A stretch of 64,000 nt of DNA from Variovorax soli NBRC 106424 (GTDB taxonomy: Bacteria > Pseudomonadota > Gammaproteobacteria > Burkholderiales > Burkholderiaceae_C): assembly GCF_001591385.1 (NCBI RefSeq), contig NZ_BCUU01000007.1, positions 1 to 64,000 of the forward strand, given 5' to 3'. Shown here in pieces: positions 48,491 through 63,982 of this stretch (position 1 is its first letter; every line of letters starts with the position of its first letter). Under the pieces are notes generated by a model that was not told the DNA's origin, did not search any database, and saw nothing but the letters and a program-made list of their open reading frames with translations. The translations under genes were made by a program, and so were the position numbers.

Positions 48491-50581
48491 ATGCCCGTCC
48501 TCGACCAGCAAAAAGACACGTCCGCCGATCGCCTGGACGAAGCCCTGTCGCGCCTCAACGAAGCGCAGCGCGACGCCGTCCTGCATGCCGGCAACGCACC
48601 GCTTCTCATCGTCGCTGGCGCCGGCTCCGGCAAGACCAGCACCCTGGCCCACCGCGTGGCCTGCCTCATCGCCAAGGGCGCCGATCCGCAGCGGCTGCTG
48701 CTGCTGACCTTCTCGCGCCGCGCAGCGCAGGAGATGTCGCAGCGCGCCGGTCACGTGCTGGCGCAGGTGCTGGGCCTGGGCTCGCAAACGCCGCCCGCAC
48801 TGCCCTGGGCCGGCACCTTCCACGGTGTGGGCGCGCGGCTGCTGCGGGACTACGCCGTGCAGATTGGGCTGGCCGAGAACTTCACCATCCACGACCGCGG
48901 CGATGCGGAAGACCTGATGGGCCTGGTGCGCCACGATCTGGGCTTCACGGGCACTGAAAAGCGCTTTCCGCTCAAGAGCACGTGCCTCGCGATCTACTCG
49001 CGGGTGGTCAACACGCAGGGCGGCCTGGCGCAGGTCCTGGCCGAAGCCTTTCCCTGGTGCGCCGAGTGGGAGGCGCAGCTCAGGCAACTGTTCGGCGCCT
49101 ATGTCGAGGCCAAGCAGGAACAGAACGTGCTCGACTACGACGACCTGCTGCTGGGCTGGCACGAGATGATGGGCGAGCCCTCGCTGGCGGCGCAGCTTTC
49201 CGGGCGCTTCGACCATGTGCTGGTGGACGAATACCAGGACACCAACCGGCTGCAGGCCTCGATCCTGCAGCGCCTCAAGCCCGACGGCAGGGGCTTGACC
49301 GCGGTGGGGGACGACGCGCAGTCCATCTATTCGTTCCGCGGCGCCACCGTACGCAACATCCTCGACTTCCCCTCGCAGTTCGGCCAACTCGGCAGCGCGG
49401 CGCGCATCGTCACGCTGGAGCGCAACTACCGCTCGACCCAGCCCATCCTGGACGTGTCGAACACGCTCATCGCGGCGGCCGGCGAGCGGCATGCCAAGCG
49501 CCTGTGGACGGACAAGCCTTCCGCCGGCCGTCCCCAACTGGTGCTGGTGCCCGACGAGGCGCAGCAGGCGCGCTGGGTGGCCGACAAGGTGCTGGCGCAT
49601 CGCGAGGGCGGCCTGCGGCTGAAGTCGCAGGCGGTGCTGTTTCGCTCCTCCAGCCACAGCGCCGCGCTGGAGCTCGAGCTGGCGCGGCGCAACATTCCAT
49701 TCGTGAAGTTCGGCGGGCTCAAGTTCCTCGAGGCTTCGCACGTCAAAGACCTGCTGGCCCTGTTGCGCTTTGCGCAGAACCCCAAGGGGCGGCAGGCCGG
49801 GTTCCGGGTGGTGCAACTGCTGGCCGGCGTGGGCCCGGCCACGGCGGCGCGCCTGCTCGACGCCATGGACGAGTCGAATGATCCTGCCCAGACGCTGCAA
49901 GCCTTCGCCCCGCCGGCCGCGGCGCGCGAACAGTGGAGCGATTTCGCCGCCACCTATGCCAGCCTGCGATCCGGCCAAGCGGCCTGGCCGGCCGATGCCG
50001 AACTGGCGCTGCGCTGGTACCTGCCGCACCTGGAGCGCCTGCATGAGGACGCCGCCGTGCGCCGCGCCGACGTGGAGCAGCTGGTGCGCCTGGCGGCGGG
50101 CTACGCCAGCCGCGAAAGCTTCCTGACCGAGCTCACCCTCGATCCGCCCGAGGCCACCAGCGACCGCGCCGGCCCGCCCCTGCTGGACGACGACTACCTG
50201 ATCCTCTCGACCATCCATTCGGCCAAGGGCCAGGAATGGACCTCGGTGCACGTGCTCAACGTGGTGGACGGCTGCATTCCCGCGGATCTTTCCACCGGCA
50301 GCAACGAGGAAATCGAGGAGGAGCGGCGCCTTTTGTACGTGGCCATGACCCGCGCGAAAGACCATTTGCACCTGCTGGTGCCGCAGCGCTTCTACGTGAC
50401 CCAGCAGTCGGCGCACGGGGACCGCCACCTGTATGCCGGGCGCACGCGATTCATCGCCGCACAGGACGTGAAGGCATTCGAGGAAGTGGTGTGGCCGCCG
50501 CCACCGGAAAGACCCCCGGCGGTGCCTGCGCCGCAGGCGGCCATCGACTTGAGGAACCGGCTCCGGGCGGTCTGGCGGTAA
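48491..50581 (+). CDS. UvrD/Rep-family DNA helicase
   Basis: A 696-residue superfamily 1A 3'-5' helicase. Visible motifs are motif I AGAGSGKTSTLAHR, motif Ia LLLTFSRRAAQEM, motif II VDEYQDTN, motif III VGDDAQSIYSFRGA, motif IV LERNYRS, motif V TIHSAKGQEWTSV and motif VI YVAMTRAKDHLHLL. It keeps the UvrD-type 1B/2B parts but is a little short compared with UvrD and Rep. The ATG at 48491 (MPVLDQQ) is preferred; an in-frame ATG at 48404 gives an unconvincing 29-residue lead. The likely role is DNA repair or replication-fork processing. Confidence 0.9.
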   Translation: MPVLDQQKDTSADRLDEALSRLNEAQRDAVLHAGNAPLLIVAGAGSGKTSTLAHRVACLIAKGADPQRLLLLTFSRRAAQEMSQRAGHVLAQVLGLGSQTPPALPWAGTFHGVGARLLRDYAVQIGLAENFTIHDRGDAEDLMGLVRHDLGFTGTEKRFPLKSTCLAIYSRVVNTQGGLAQVLAEAFPWCAEWEAQLRQLFGAYVEAKQEQNVLDYDDLLLGWHEMMGEPSLAAQLSGRFDHVLVDEYQDTNRLQASILQRLKPDGRGLTAVGDDAQSIYSFRGATVRNILDFPSQFGQLGSAARIVTLERNYRSTQPILDVSNTLIAAAGERHAKRLWTDKPSAGRPQLVLVPDEAQQARWVADKVLAHREGGLRLKSQAVLFRSSSHSAALELELARRNIPFVKFGGLKFLEASHVKDLLALLRFAQNPKGRQAGFRVVQLLAGVGPATAARLLDAMDESNDPAQTLQAFAPPAAAREQWSDFAATYASLRSGQAAWPADAELALRWYLPHLERLHEDAAVRRADVEQLVRLAAGYASRESFLTELTLDPPEATSDRAGPPLLDDDYLILSTIHSAKGQEWTSVHVLNVVDGCIPADLSTGSNEEIEEERRLLYVAMTRAKDHLHLLVPQRFYVTQQSAHGDRHLYAGRTRFIAAQDVKAFEEVVWPPPPERPPAVPAPQAAIDLRNRLRAVWR

Positions 50582-50683
50582 CGCGCGCTCGGGGCGCCAT
50601 CCGGTCAACCCGAAGACTTTGCCATCAAACGCGAAGTAAAGATAGCGTCACAAATACGGGGTAGGGCCATGGGGGGTCAAGCA

Positions 50684-50712
50684 TTGCTTTTCACCCTCGG
50701 CGGGGGCATAGT
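50684..50712 (+). promoter_or_regulatory. Possible sigma-70 promoter for hpf
   Basis: TTGCTT (50684-50689), a 17-bp spacer and CATAGT (50707-50712) match the consensus moderately, 123 bp before the hpf start. The 254-bp gap between helicase and hpf otherwise holds no gene. Confidence 0.3.
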
Positions 50713-50835
50713 GAATCGACCCCTTGAGCTTTCCGTCTCTCATTTCTCTCTCCCCTCCAACCCCCCGTTTTCACGTCGACGCCACCGGTTCCCGGCGGTG
50801 TCATTTCACCAACCGTCAATTCCAGGAGGTCACTT

Positions 50836-51165
50836 ATGAATTTGACGATCAGCGGTCATCATCTCGACGTTACTCCCGCGCTGCGCAACTACGTCACCAG
50901 CAAGCTGGACCGTATCACGCGGCATTTCGACCAGGTGGTCGACGTCAAGGTGATCCTGACGGTGGAAAAGCAGAAGGAAAAGGAAAGGCGCCAACGAGCC
51001 GAATGCAACATCCACGTCAAGGGCAACGACATGTTCGCCGAGTCGAGCCATGCTGATCTCTACGCCGCGGTCGATGAACTGGTCGACAAGCTCGACCGGC
51101 AGGTGGTGCGCCACAAGGATCGACTCCAGGATCACCACCATGAAGCGCCAAAGCGCGTCATGTAA
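50836..51165 (+). CDS. hpf: Ribosome hibernation-promoting factor (short form)
   Basis: A 109-residue protein of the HPF/YfiA family ([58 protein letters not shown]). It binds the 30S decoding region and helps form inactive ribosome dimers in stationary phase. It lacks the C-terminal dimerisation domain of long HPF, as in gammaproteobacteria. AGGAGGT before the ATG is an almost perfect ribosome site. It is followed by a strong terminator before ptsN. The sigma-54 gene rpoN, usually just upstream, is absent. Confidence 0.94.
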   Translation: MNLTISGHHLDVTPALRNYVTSKLDRITRHFDQVVDVKVILTVEKQKEKERRQRAECNIHVKGNDMFAESSHADLYAAVDELVDKLDRQVVRHKDRLQDHHHEAPKRVM

Positions 51166-51202
51166 CGTGATGTAATCGACGCACAAGGGCAAATCCTCTT
51201 GC

Positions 51203-51232
51203 GGGCCGCCTTTTGGCGGCCCTTTGCTTTTT
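51203..51232 (+). terminator. Intrinsic terminator between hpf and ptsN
   Basis: A perfect 8-bp stem GGGCCGCC/GGCGGCCC with a TTTT loop, followed by TTTGCTTTTT. CATAAT at 51245-51250, just beyond it, could be the -10 of a separate ptsN promoter whose TTGCTT (51224-51229) lies in this T tract; the 15-bp spacing is short. Confidence 0.88.
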
Positions 51233-51270
51233 GTGGGGTGGGTGCATAATCGGCCCGCTCTCTCCCCACC

Positions 51271-51738
51271 ATGAATCGCCTCGCGTCCATCCTGCCGCCC
51301 GCTCAAGTTCTCGTGAGCGTCGATGCAACCAGCAAGAAGCGCGCCTTCGAAGAGGCTGGCCTGCTGTTCGAGAACCTCCACGGCCTGGGCCGTGCCCTGA
51401 TCACCGACAGCCTTTTTGCCCGCGAACGGCTCGGCTCCACCGGCCTCGGCCATGGGGTTGCCATTCCACACGGGCGAATCAAGGGGCTGAAGTCGCCCAT
51501 GGCGGCCGTGTTCCAGCTGGCCCACCCCATCGGTTTCGATGCGCCGGACGAACAGCCCGTGGTGCTGCTCATCTTCCTCCTGGTGCCCGAGGCCGCGACC
51601 CAGAAGCACCTGGAAATCCTCTCCGAAATCGCCGAACTGCTGTCCGACGCCAATTTGCGCGAGCAGATCAAGTCGAGCAACGATGCGGGGTCGCTGCACG
51701 CCCTGATCGCGAGCTGGCAGTCGGCTCAGGTGGCGTGA
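51271..51738 (+). CDS. ptsN: PTS IIA-like nitrogen regulatory protein
   Basis: A 155-residue EIIA-Ntr domain. The phospho-acceptor is His67 in [11 protein letters not shown], and the [28 protein letters not shown] core is typical. It receives phosphate from the PTS-Ntr chain (PtsP, NPr) and controls potassium, nitrogen and carbon responses by protein contact. It lies 37 bp before hprK, the common betaproteobacterial pairing in which HprK modifies the HPr/NPr partner. Confidence 0.93.
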   Translation: MNRLASILPPAQVLVSVDATSKKRAFEEAGLLFENLHGLGRALITDSLFARERLGSTGLGHGVAIPHGRIKGLKSPMAAVFQLAHPIGFDAPDEQPVVLLIFLLVPEAATQKHLEILSEIAELLSDANLREQIKSSNDAGSLHALIASWQSAQVA

Positions 51739-51775
51739 GCCAACCCACCCTTCATCAAACCACGCGGCCGAGCGC

Positions 51776-52735
51776 ATGAAGCCGACCGTCGTCAGCGCCG
51801 ATGCGATGTTCGAGGAGTTCCGCGGCTCGCTCCGGTGGGAGTGGCTGGCGGGGCTGGGCGCATCCGAGCGCCAGTTCGACCCCGAGGTCATCAGCCGCGC
51901 CCAGTCGGCGGCGGACCTGGTGGGCTACCTCAACTACATCCATCCCTACCGGGTGCAGATCCTGGGTGCGCGCGAAATCGCCTACCTGACGCGCGGCACG
52001 CTGGACGACTGCGCCCGGCGCATCGCGCGCATCGTCACCCTGGAGCCGCCCATGCTGGTGCTGGCCGACGGCCAGGCGGCGCCCGACCTGCTGCTGTCGA
52101 TTTGCGAGCGGGCGCAGCTGCCGCTGTTCGCCACCAAGGAGTCGTCCGCCTTCGTGATCGACGTGCTGCGGGCCTACCTGTCCAAGCACTTTGCCGAGCG
52201 CACCTCGATGCACGGCGTGTTCATGGACATCCTGGGCCTGGGGGTCATGATCACCGGTGAGTCGGGCCTGGGCAAGAGCGAACTCGGCCTGGAGCTCATC
52301 TCGCGCGGCAACGGCCTGGTGGCCGACGACGCGGTCGACCTGTTCCGCATCAACCAGACCACCATCGAGGGGCGCTGCCCCGACCTGCTGCAGAACCTGC
52401 TCGAAGTGCGGGGCATCGGCCTGCTGGACATCCGCGCCATCTTTGGCGAGACGGCGGTGCGCCGCAAGATGCGGCTCAAGCTCATCGTGCACCTGGTGCG
52501 GCGCGACAGCTTCGAGCGCGACTACGAGCGCATGCCTTCGACGCCGCTCACGCAGGACGTGCTGGGCGTGCCGGTGCGCAAGGTGATCATCCAGGTGGTC
52601 GCCGGCCGCAACATCGCCGTGCTGGTGGAGGCCGCGGTGCGCAACTCCATCCTGCAGCTTCGCGGCATCGATACCTATGCCGACTTCGTCGCCCGTCATC
52701 ACAAGGCGATGGAAGCGAACAGGGAAGAGGACTAG
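51776..52735 (+). CDS. hprK: HPr kinase/phosphorylase
   Basis: A 319-residue bifunctional enzyme that phosphorylates HPr on serine and can reverse this by phosphorolysis. The P-loop GESGLGKS is at 161-168, the catalytic His at 146 (SMHGVF), and the family signature region [19 protein letters not shown] appears here as [14 protein letters not shown]. In proteobacteria it modulates a partial PTS. The stop codon shares the tetranucleotide CTAG with the fur stop on the other strand, so there is no intergenic space. Confidence 0.94.
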   Translation: MKPTVVSADAMFEEFRGSLRWEWLAGLGASERQFDPEVISRAQSAADLVGYLNYIHPYRVQILGAREIAYLTRGTLDDCARRIARIVTLEPPMLVLADGQAAPDLLLSICERAQLPLFATKESSAFVIDVLRAYLSKHFAERTSMHGVFMDILGLGVMITGESGLGKSELGLELISRGNGLVADDAVDLFRINQTTIEGRCPDLLQNLLEVRGIGLLDIRAIFGETAVRRKMRLKLIVHLVRRDSFERDYERMPSTPLTQDVLGVPVRKVIIQVVAGRNIAVLVEAAVRNSILQLRGIDTYADFVARHHKAMEANREED

Positions 52736-53151
52736 CGCTTCTTCACGCAGTCGGCGCACAGGCCGTACAGCGACATGGCGTGGTCCTGCAGGGCCCAGCC
52801 CTTGTCCTTGGCCACCATCTGCTGGCGGCGCTCGATCTCGGCGTCGTAGAACTCCTCGACCTTGCCGCAGCCGGTGCACACCAGGTGGTCGTGGTGGGTG
52901 CCCTCGTTGAGTTCGTAGACGGCCTTGCCGCTCTCGAAATGGCTGCGTTCGAGGATGCCGGCCTGCTCGAACTGCGTGAGCACGCGGTAGACGGTGGCCA
53001 GGCCGATGTCGGAATGGTGGTTCAGCAGCACGCGGTAGACGTCTTCCGCCGTCATGTGGCGCTGGTCGCCGCTCTGGAAGATTTCCAGGATCTTCAGGCG
53101 CGGCAGGGTGGCCTTCAGGCCGGTGCTCTTGAGTTCGTCGATCTTGTCCAT
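52732..53151 (-). CDS. fur: Ferric uptake regulator Fur
   Basis: A 139-residue Fe2+-dependent repressor. The winged-helix part ([34 protein letters not shown]) is followed by the dimer domain with the metal-binding THHDH, CTGCGK and a second CADC cysteine pair. It would act on the Fur box at 26341 and other iron genes. The ATG at 53151 gives the normal length. Transcription is away from bamE, with 165 bp between the starts. Confidence 0.95.
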   Translation of the reverse strand: MDKIDELKSTGLKATLPRLKILEIFQSGDQRHMTAEDVYRVLLNHHSDIGLATVYRVLTQFEQAGILERSHFESGKAVYELNEGTHHDHLVCTGCGKVEEFYDAEIERRQQMVAKDKGWALQDHAMSLYGLCADCVKKR

Positions 53152-53280
53152 GGTCGGTTTCCTGCGCCGGGCGCGGCAGGCTGCTCGAGCAAACGTGGCT
53201 TTTTGCCGCCTTGCCCGATCCCCCTGCGGTGGAGCGGGCCGGACCGGCCCGGCCCTGGGGGCCCCAAAGGACCCAGCCGC

Positions 53281-53286
53281 TACAAT
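53281..53286 (+). promoter_or_regulatory. Possible -10 element for bamE
   Basis: TACAAT, five of six consensus bases, lies 31 bp before the bamE start in the fur-bamE gap. No good -35 is visible at 16-18 bp, so this is tentative. Confidence 0.3.
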
Positions 53287-53316
53287 GGGTCGATCATATC
53301 GCTTGCCTCTTTTCCC

Positions 53317-53877
53317 ATGCCTGCCATTCACACACGCCGCCCCGGGCTGCTTCTGGTGGCCGTTGCCGGCAGCGTCATCCTCGGTGCATGCAGCAGCATC
53401 GGCGACAGCACGCGCAGCGCGCTCAATACCGTCACTCCCTACAAGGTCGAAGTCGTCCAGGGCAACTTCGTCTCCAAGGAGCAGGTCGAGGCGCTCAAGC
53501 CCGGCATGACGCGCCAGCAGGTGCGTGAGATCCTGGGAACCTCCCTGCTGAGCGACGTCTTCCATGCCGACCGCTGGGACTATGTCTTCACCATCCGCCG
53601 CCAGGGCGTCGAGGCGCAGCAGCGCCGCCTGACCGTCTTCTTCAAGGGCGAGACGCTCGACCGCTTCGAAGGCGACCCCATGCCCAGCGAGGAAGAATTC
53701 GTTGCGGCCCTCGATACCCGGGCGCGCCATGGCAAGGTGCCCAAGCTGGAAGCCTCGGAAGACGAACTCAAGAAGTTCGATCCGAAAAAGGACGAGAAAG
53801 ACACCAAGGACGCCCAGCCGGCGCAGCCCTTGCCGCCGCTGCCGGCCAGCTACCCGCCGCTCGAATCGGGCCGCTGA
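53317..53877 (+). CDS. bamE: Outer-membrane assembly lipoprotein BamE (SmpA/OmlA)
   Basis: A 186-residue lipoprotein of the BAM complex that folds outer-membrane proteins. The lipobox is LGAC with Cys25. The SmpA/OmlA domain is seen in [52 protein letters not shown]. It has a long charged and proline-rich C-terminal tail after residue 130 ([17 protein letters not shown], then [11 protein letters not shown]), longer than in E. coli BamE and shared with betaproteobacterial versions. The bamE-fur divergence is a known arrangement in this group. Confidence 0.93.
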   Translation: MPAIHTRRPGLLLVAVAGSVILGACSSIGDSTRSALNTVTPYKVEVVQGNFVSKEQVEALKPGMTRQQVREILGTSLLSDVFHADRWDYVFTIRRQGVEAQQRRLTVFFKGETLDRFEGDPMPSEEEFVAALDTRARHGKVPKLEASEDELKKFDPKKDEKDTKDAQPAQPLPPLPASYPPLESGR

Positions 53878-53896
53878 GCCGGTTCACGAACAATCC

Positions 53897-53924
53897 GGGG
53901 GCTCGCAAAGCCCCCTTCTTCTTT
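53897..53924 (+). terminator. Intrinsic terminator between bamE and dapB
   Basis: Stem GGGGGCT (53897-53903), loop CGCAA, stem AGCCCCC (53909-53915), then TTCTTCTTT. It starts 20 bp after the bamE stop. Confidence 0.85.
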
Positions 53925-53945
53925 GCACTTCAAGGCTGAACACGC

Positions 53946-54770
53946 GTGACTGCAACCAACTCCTCCCCCGTTCACCGCGTCGCCGTTGCCGGCGCTTCCG
54001 GCCGCATGGGCCACATGCTGATCGAGGCGGTGCAGGCCTCGGGCGACTGCAAGCTCACCGGCGCGCTCGACATCGCCGGCAGCAGCGCGCTGGGCAGCGA
54101 TGCCGCGGCCTGGACCGGCACGCCGGCCGGGGTGGCCATCGTGTCGGACCTGCGCCAGGGCCTGGCGAATTCGCAGGTCCTCATCGATTTCACCCGGCCC
54201 GAAGGCACGCTGGCGCACCTCGCGGTGTGCCGCGAACTGGGCGTGAAGGCCGTCATCGGCACCACCGGCTTCAGCGACGCGCAGAAGGCGCAGATCGCCG
54301 AGTACGCCAAGGACATCGCCATCATGCTGGCGCCCAACATGAGCGTGGGCGTGAACGTGACCTTCAAGCTGCTCGAGATGGCGGCCAAGGCACTGTCCAC
54401 CGGCTACGACATCGAGATCATCGAGGCGCACCACCGCCACAAGGTGGACGCGCCCTCGGGCACGGCGCTCAAGATGGGTGAAGTCATCGCCGATGCGCTG
54501 GGGCGCGACCTCAAGGACTGCGCCGTGTACGCGCGCGAAGGCGTCACCGGCGAGCGCGATCCTTCGTCCATCGGCTTCGCCACCATTCGCGGCGGCGACA
54601 TCGTGGGCGACCACACGGTGCTGTTCGCCGGCACCGGCGAGCGCATCGAGATCAGCCACAAGTCGTCCAGCCGCGTGAGCTATGCACAGGGCAGCCTGCG
54701 CGCGGTGCGCTTCCTGGCGGGCCAGCAGCGCGGCCTGTTCGACATGTTCGACGTACTGGGCCTGCGTTGA
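53946..54770 (+). CDS. dapB: 4-hydroxy-tetrahydrodipicolinate reductase
   Basis: A 274-residue NAD(P)H-dependent reductase of the lysine and diaminopimelate pathway, needed for peptidoglycan. The nucleotide loop GASGRMG is at 16-22, the catalytic stretch is [15 protein letters not shown], and IGTTGFS is present. The start is GTG at 53946; no ATG fits. The stop overlaps the next gene's TTG start (TTGA). Linkage bamE-dapB-exbB-like is seen in Comamonadaceae. Confidence 0.94.
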   Translation: MTATNSSPVHRVAVAGASGRMGHMLIEAVQASGDCKLTGALDIAGSSALGSDAAAWTGTPAGVAIVSDLRQGLANSQVLIDFTRPEGTLAHLAVCRELGVKAVIGTTGFSDAQKAQIAEYAKDIAIMLAPNMSVGVNVTFKLLEMAAKALSTGYDIEIIEAHHRHKVDAPSGTALKMGEVIADALGRDLKDCAVYAREGVTGERDPSSIGFATIRGGDIVGDHTVLFAGTGERIEISHKSSSRVSYAQGSLRAVRFLAGQQRGLFDMFDVLGLR

Positions 54771-55459
54771 ACGCACTGCAGGCGCTTCTGCTCGAGGGCG
54801 ACCCCGTCAGCCGCGCGGTCGCGGCGTTGCTGCTCGCGATGTCCATCGCCAGCTGGGTCGTGATCCTGTGGAAGGCCTGGCTGCTGCGCGGCGGCACCCG
54901 CAGCGTGCTGCGCAGCATTGCCGCCTTCTGGCAGGCGCCCTCGGTGGACGAGGCGGCCGGCCGCCTGGCCGGCTTCGACCGGGCCTTGCTCGTGCTGCCG
55001 GCCGTGCAGGCGCTGCGCCAGCAGCAGGCGGCTTCTTCTTCTTCTTCTTCTTCGCATGGCGGCGCGAGCCTGGCGGCGGGCGGCGATCCGGTGCAGCGCC
55101 TCACCCGCGCCTTGCGCGAGGCCTTGCATGCCGCCTTGCGCCGGCTGCAGGGCGGCCAGATCCTGCTGGCCACGGTGGGAGCCACCGCGCCCTTCGTCGG
55201 CCTGCTGGGCACCGTCTGGGGCATCCACCATGCGCTGGCCAGCATTTCCACGCAGACCGGCGGCTTCACCATCGACAAGGTGGCCGGCCCCGTGGGCGAG
55301 GCGCTGATCATGACGGCCTTCGGCCTGGCGGTCGCCATTCCCGCCGTGCTGGCCTACAACGTGTTCGGCCGCCTGATCGGCCGCATCGAGGCCGAGCTGG
55401 AAGGCTTCGCGCACGACCTGCTGGCGCGCTTTGCCGGCGGCGGGCCATCGGCCGATTAG
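54767..55459 (+). CDS. exbB: MotA/TolQ/ExbB proton channel family protein
   Basis: A 230-residue inner-membrane protein with three spans: [20 protein letters not shown] near residues 20-40, [22 protein letters not shown] near 140-160, and [24 protein letters not shown] near 180-205. With the ExbD-like partner it uses the proton gradient to power TonB or TolA. The start is TTG 54767 overlapping the dapB stop. A run of seven serines (residues about 89-95), coded by a CTT repeat, lies in the cytoplasmic loop. I cannot tell ExbB from TolQ with certainty; no tolA, tolB or tonB is nearby. Confidence 0.85.
   Translation: MNALQALLLEGDPVSRAVAALLLAMSIASWVVILWKAWLLRGGTRSVLRSIAAFWQAPSVDEAAGRLAGFDRALLVLPAVQALRQQQAASSSSSSSHGGASLAAGGDPVQRLTRALREALHAALRRLQGGQILLATVGATAPFVGLLGTVWGIHHALASISTQTGGFTIDKVAGPVGEALIMTAFGLAVAIPAVLAYNVFGRLIGRIEAELEGFAHDLLARFAGGGPSAD
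55032..55053. repeat. CTT trinucleotide microsatellite
   Basis: Seven CTT units plus C inside the ExbB/TolQ-like gene, read as six TCT codons and one TCG (seven serines). Such runs can slip in replication and would change the serine count in whole codons. Confidence 0.85.
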
Positions 55460-55481
55460 CGCGGGCCAAGGGAACGGGCGC

Positions 55482-55958
55482 ATGGCATTCGGCCGCACCT
55501 CGCTGGGCAGTTCCGCCGCCTCGGGTGGCCGGGCACTGGGCGGCGGCGGGCAGCGGCCCCTGTCCGACATCAACGTCACGCCGCTGGTGGACGTGATGCT
55601 GGTGCTGCTGGTGATCTTCATCATCACGGCGCCCCTCATGGCCAGCTCGATCCGCCTGGACCTGCCCAAGACCGATGCCGGCCAGCCGCTGGAGGCGCCC
55701 AAGTTCGTCTCGATCGCGATCGATCCCAAGGGCGCCGTCTTCCTCGACGACGTGCCGGTGAACGAGGAAGAACTGGCCGCCGGGCTCGGCAAGGCTGCGG
55801 CCGCCAGCCGCGACACCGAGGTCCAGTTGCGTGCCGACGAAAGCGTGCCCTACGGCCGCGTGGTCCAGGTCATGGGCGCGGCCAACAAGGCCGGCCTGTC
55901 CCGCATCGGCTTCGTGACGCAGCCCTCCGCTGCCGAACCGGCGCAACCGGCCCGCTGA
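55482..55958 (+). CDS. exbD: ExbD/TolR family biopolymer transport protein
   Basis: A 158-residue partner of the preceding channel protein. The cytoplasmic N-terminus contains SDINVTPLVDVMLVLLVIFIITAP, with the proton-carrying aspartate at the start of the single span, and a periplasmic ExbD domain follows. The ATG at 55482 has AAGGGAAC before it and lies 22 bp after the previous gene. The Gly/Ser-rich lead before the span is a little longer than usual. Confidence 0.88.
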   Translation: MAFGRTSLGSSAASGGRALGGGGQRPLSDINVTPLVDVMLVLLVIFIITAPLMASSIRLDLPKTDAGQPLEAPKFVSIAIDPKGAVFLDDVPVNEEELAAGLGKAAAASRDTEVQLRADESVPYGRVVQVMGAANKAGLSRIGFVTQPSAAEPAQPAR

Positions 55959-56091
55959 CGGCGTCGGCGCCGCCCCGCGCGTCAGCGGGCGTCGGCCAAG
56001 ACCTACCTGCTTCAGCCACCGCGACTGATTCGAATGCGGCGTGCGACGGGGGGACACTGGACGATCCATCCCCAACGACCAGGAGTCCCGC

Positions 56092-56520
56092 ATGGCCAAA
56101 CACAAGCAGGTGCAAGACACTGCACAACATCTCATCGAGCTGGAGCGCAAGTTCTGGCAATCGCTGGTGCGAGAAGACACCGACGCCGCGCTGTCACTGC
56201 TCGACCAGCAGGCGCTCATGGTCAGCTCGCATGGTTCCATGAAGTTCGACCACGCCCAATATCGCCACATGGCCCAGCAGGGCCCGATGGTGCTCAAGGA
56301 TTTCAAGCTCGGCGACATCGACGTGCTGCAGCCCACCGAAGACATGGCGGTGCTGACCTACCGCGTGAAGCAATCCGTGGCGCCGCGCGGCAGCGACGGC
56401 ATGGGCAAGATGCAGGAGATGGTCGACAGCTCCACCTGGGTCCGCAAGGAAGACCAGTGGCAGTGCGTCGCGCACACCGAAACGCCGCTGGAGCAGCCGG
56501 CCCAGCAGCGCCACCACTGA
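56092..56520 (+). CDS. NTF2/SnoaL-like fold protein
   Basis: A 142-residue cytoplasmic protein of the DUF4440-like nuclear-transport-factor-2 superfamily (LERKFWQSLVREDTDAALSLLDQQALMVSSHG; AVLTYRVKQSV; DSSTWVRKEDQWQCVAHTETP). These small cone-shaped folds bind or modify small molecules; no specific reaction can be assigned. AGGAG precedes the ATG at 56092; a longer frame from 56041 is less likely. It stands alone, facing the end of the glycogen operon 27 bp away. Confidence 0.75.
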   Translation: MAKHKQVQDTAQHLIELERKFWQSLVREDTDAALSLLDQQALMVSSHGSMKFDHAQYRHMAQQGPMVLKDFKLGDIDVLQPTEDMAVLTYRVKQSVAPRGSDGMGKMQEMVDSSTWVRKEDQWQCVAHTETPLEQPAQQRHH

Positions 56521-56547
56521 GCGAGCGGGCGCTGGGCGGCCGCTTCT

Positions 56548-59022
<2,475 letters not shown>

Positions 59023-59058
59023 CTTCGATGGCTTTCGCTGAATGGATGGTCGGCGGTA

Positions 59059-60533
59059 TCAGCCGGCGAGTGCCTGGCGGTACACGGCGAGATAGCTTTG
59101 CGCGGCCGTGGCCCAGTCGGCGGGGCGGCGCATGGCATGGGCCCGCACGGCGCGCCAGTCATCCGGCCGGCGATAGAGCGCGAAGGCCCGGCGCTGGGCG
59201 CGCTCGTAGTCGGCGACGGTGAAGTGCTCGAAGCAAAAGCCGGTGGCGGTGCCGTCTTCCAAGTTTTCCAGACTGCTGTCGGTCACCGTGTCGGACAGGC
59301 CCCCGACCCGGTGCACCAGCGGCAGGCTGCCGTATTTCAGGCCGTACATCTGCGTGAGGCCGCAGGGCTCGAAGCGCGAGGGCACCAGCGTGACGTCGCC
59401 GGCGCCGAACAGGCGGTGCGCCAGCGGCTCGCTGTAGCCCAGGGTGACGCTCACGGATTTCGGGGCCGCCTCGGCGCGCTGGCGAAAGGCCGCCTCCAGG
59501 GGCGCGTCGCCGCTGCCCAGCAAGGCCAGCTGCCCGCCTTGCGCCAGCAGCGCATCCAGGCCATCCAGCACCAGTTGCAGGCCCTTCTGCTCGGTGAGCC
59601 GGCTCACCACGACGAACAGCGGGGCATCGGCCTTGCGTGCCAGGCCCAGCTCCTTTTGCAGGAACGCCTTGCAGCCGGCCTTGCCGCCCAGGCGGTCCAG
59701 GTCGAACCGCTCGGGCAGGAGGTGGTCGGTGGCCGGGTTCCAGACCTGGTCGTCCACCGCATTGAGGATGCCTGAGAGAACCCCCGAGCGATGGCGCAGC
59801 AGCCCGTCCAGGCCGAAGCCCTGCTCGGGCGTCTGGATCTCGCGCGCATAGGTGGGGCTGACGGTGGTGATGCGGTCGGCAAACACCAGTCCGCCTTTCA
59901 TGAACGACAGCTGCCCGTGGTATTCGAGACCGTCCAGGCCGTAGGCGGCGGGCGGCAGACCGAGCTCGGGGAAGTGCCGCGGCTCGAACAGGCCCTGGTA
60001 GGCCAGGTTGTGCACCGTGAACACGCTGCCCACGCGCGGCCGCCCGTGGGGCTGCCCGAAGGCCAGGTAGGCCGGTGCCAGCGCCGCGTGCCAGTCGTGG
60101 GCGTGGACGACTTCGGGCTGCCAGTGCGCATCGAGCCCCTGTGCGAGCCGCGCTGCGGCCCAGCCGAGCAAGGCGAAGCGCCGGTGGTTGTCGCCGTAGG
60201 CATGCCGGGCGGCATCTTCGTACGGATTGCCGGGGCGGTCGTACAGGGCGGGCGCATCGATCCAGTACACCGGCAAGTCCGGCGCGCCTTCGGTGTGCAG
60301 GCTGCCCAGCCGCAGGCCGACGCGCTCGCCCCAGGGCGTGTCGAGATCGGCCACCGTCGTGGCATGGCGCACCCCGGCGACGATGGCCGGAAACCCGGGC
60401 AGCAGGGCCCGCACGTCCTGCCCCGCGGCCATCAGGGCCAGGGGCAGGGCGCCGGCGATGTCCGCCAGGCCGCCGGTCTTGAGCAGGGGAAAGATCTCGG
60501 CCGTGACCTGGAGGATCCGCATCGGCTTGTTGT

Positions 60534-60537
<4 letters not shown>
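59059..60537 (-). CDS. glgA: Glycogen synthase (ADP-glucose)
   Basis: A 492-residue GT5 glycosyltransferase that extends glycogen from ADP-glucose. The donor-binding KTGGLAD starts at Lys20. The middle has [10 protein letters not shown], and the C-terminal part has [32 protein letters not shown]. The start taken is TTG 60537, overlapping the glgC stop (TTGA). ATG 60522 (MRILQVTAE) is a good alternative five codons later and matches homologue starts; neither has a strong ribosome site. Confidence 0.94.
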
Positions 60538-61829
<1,292 letters not shown>

Positions 61830-61921
61830 CTTGTGCTCCTCCTGATGTGGTCGTGACCGTTGTGCAATGTCCGTTCCCGTTTGTTTGTCTGCACCCTAGC
61901 ACTTCGGCGTGCTTTTGGCTC

Positions 61922-63982
<2,061 letters not shown>

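Noticed and set aside
55032..55053. CTT repeat as a phase-variation switch
   Set aside because: Units are three bases long, so slippage changes the serine number but cannot shift the reading frame.
61898..61913. Hairpin AGCAC-TTCGGC-GTGCT after glgX as a terminator
   Set aside because: The T run lies on the plus-strand side, while the glg genes are transcribed on the minus strand.
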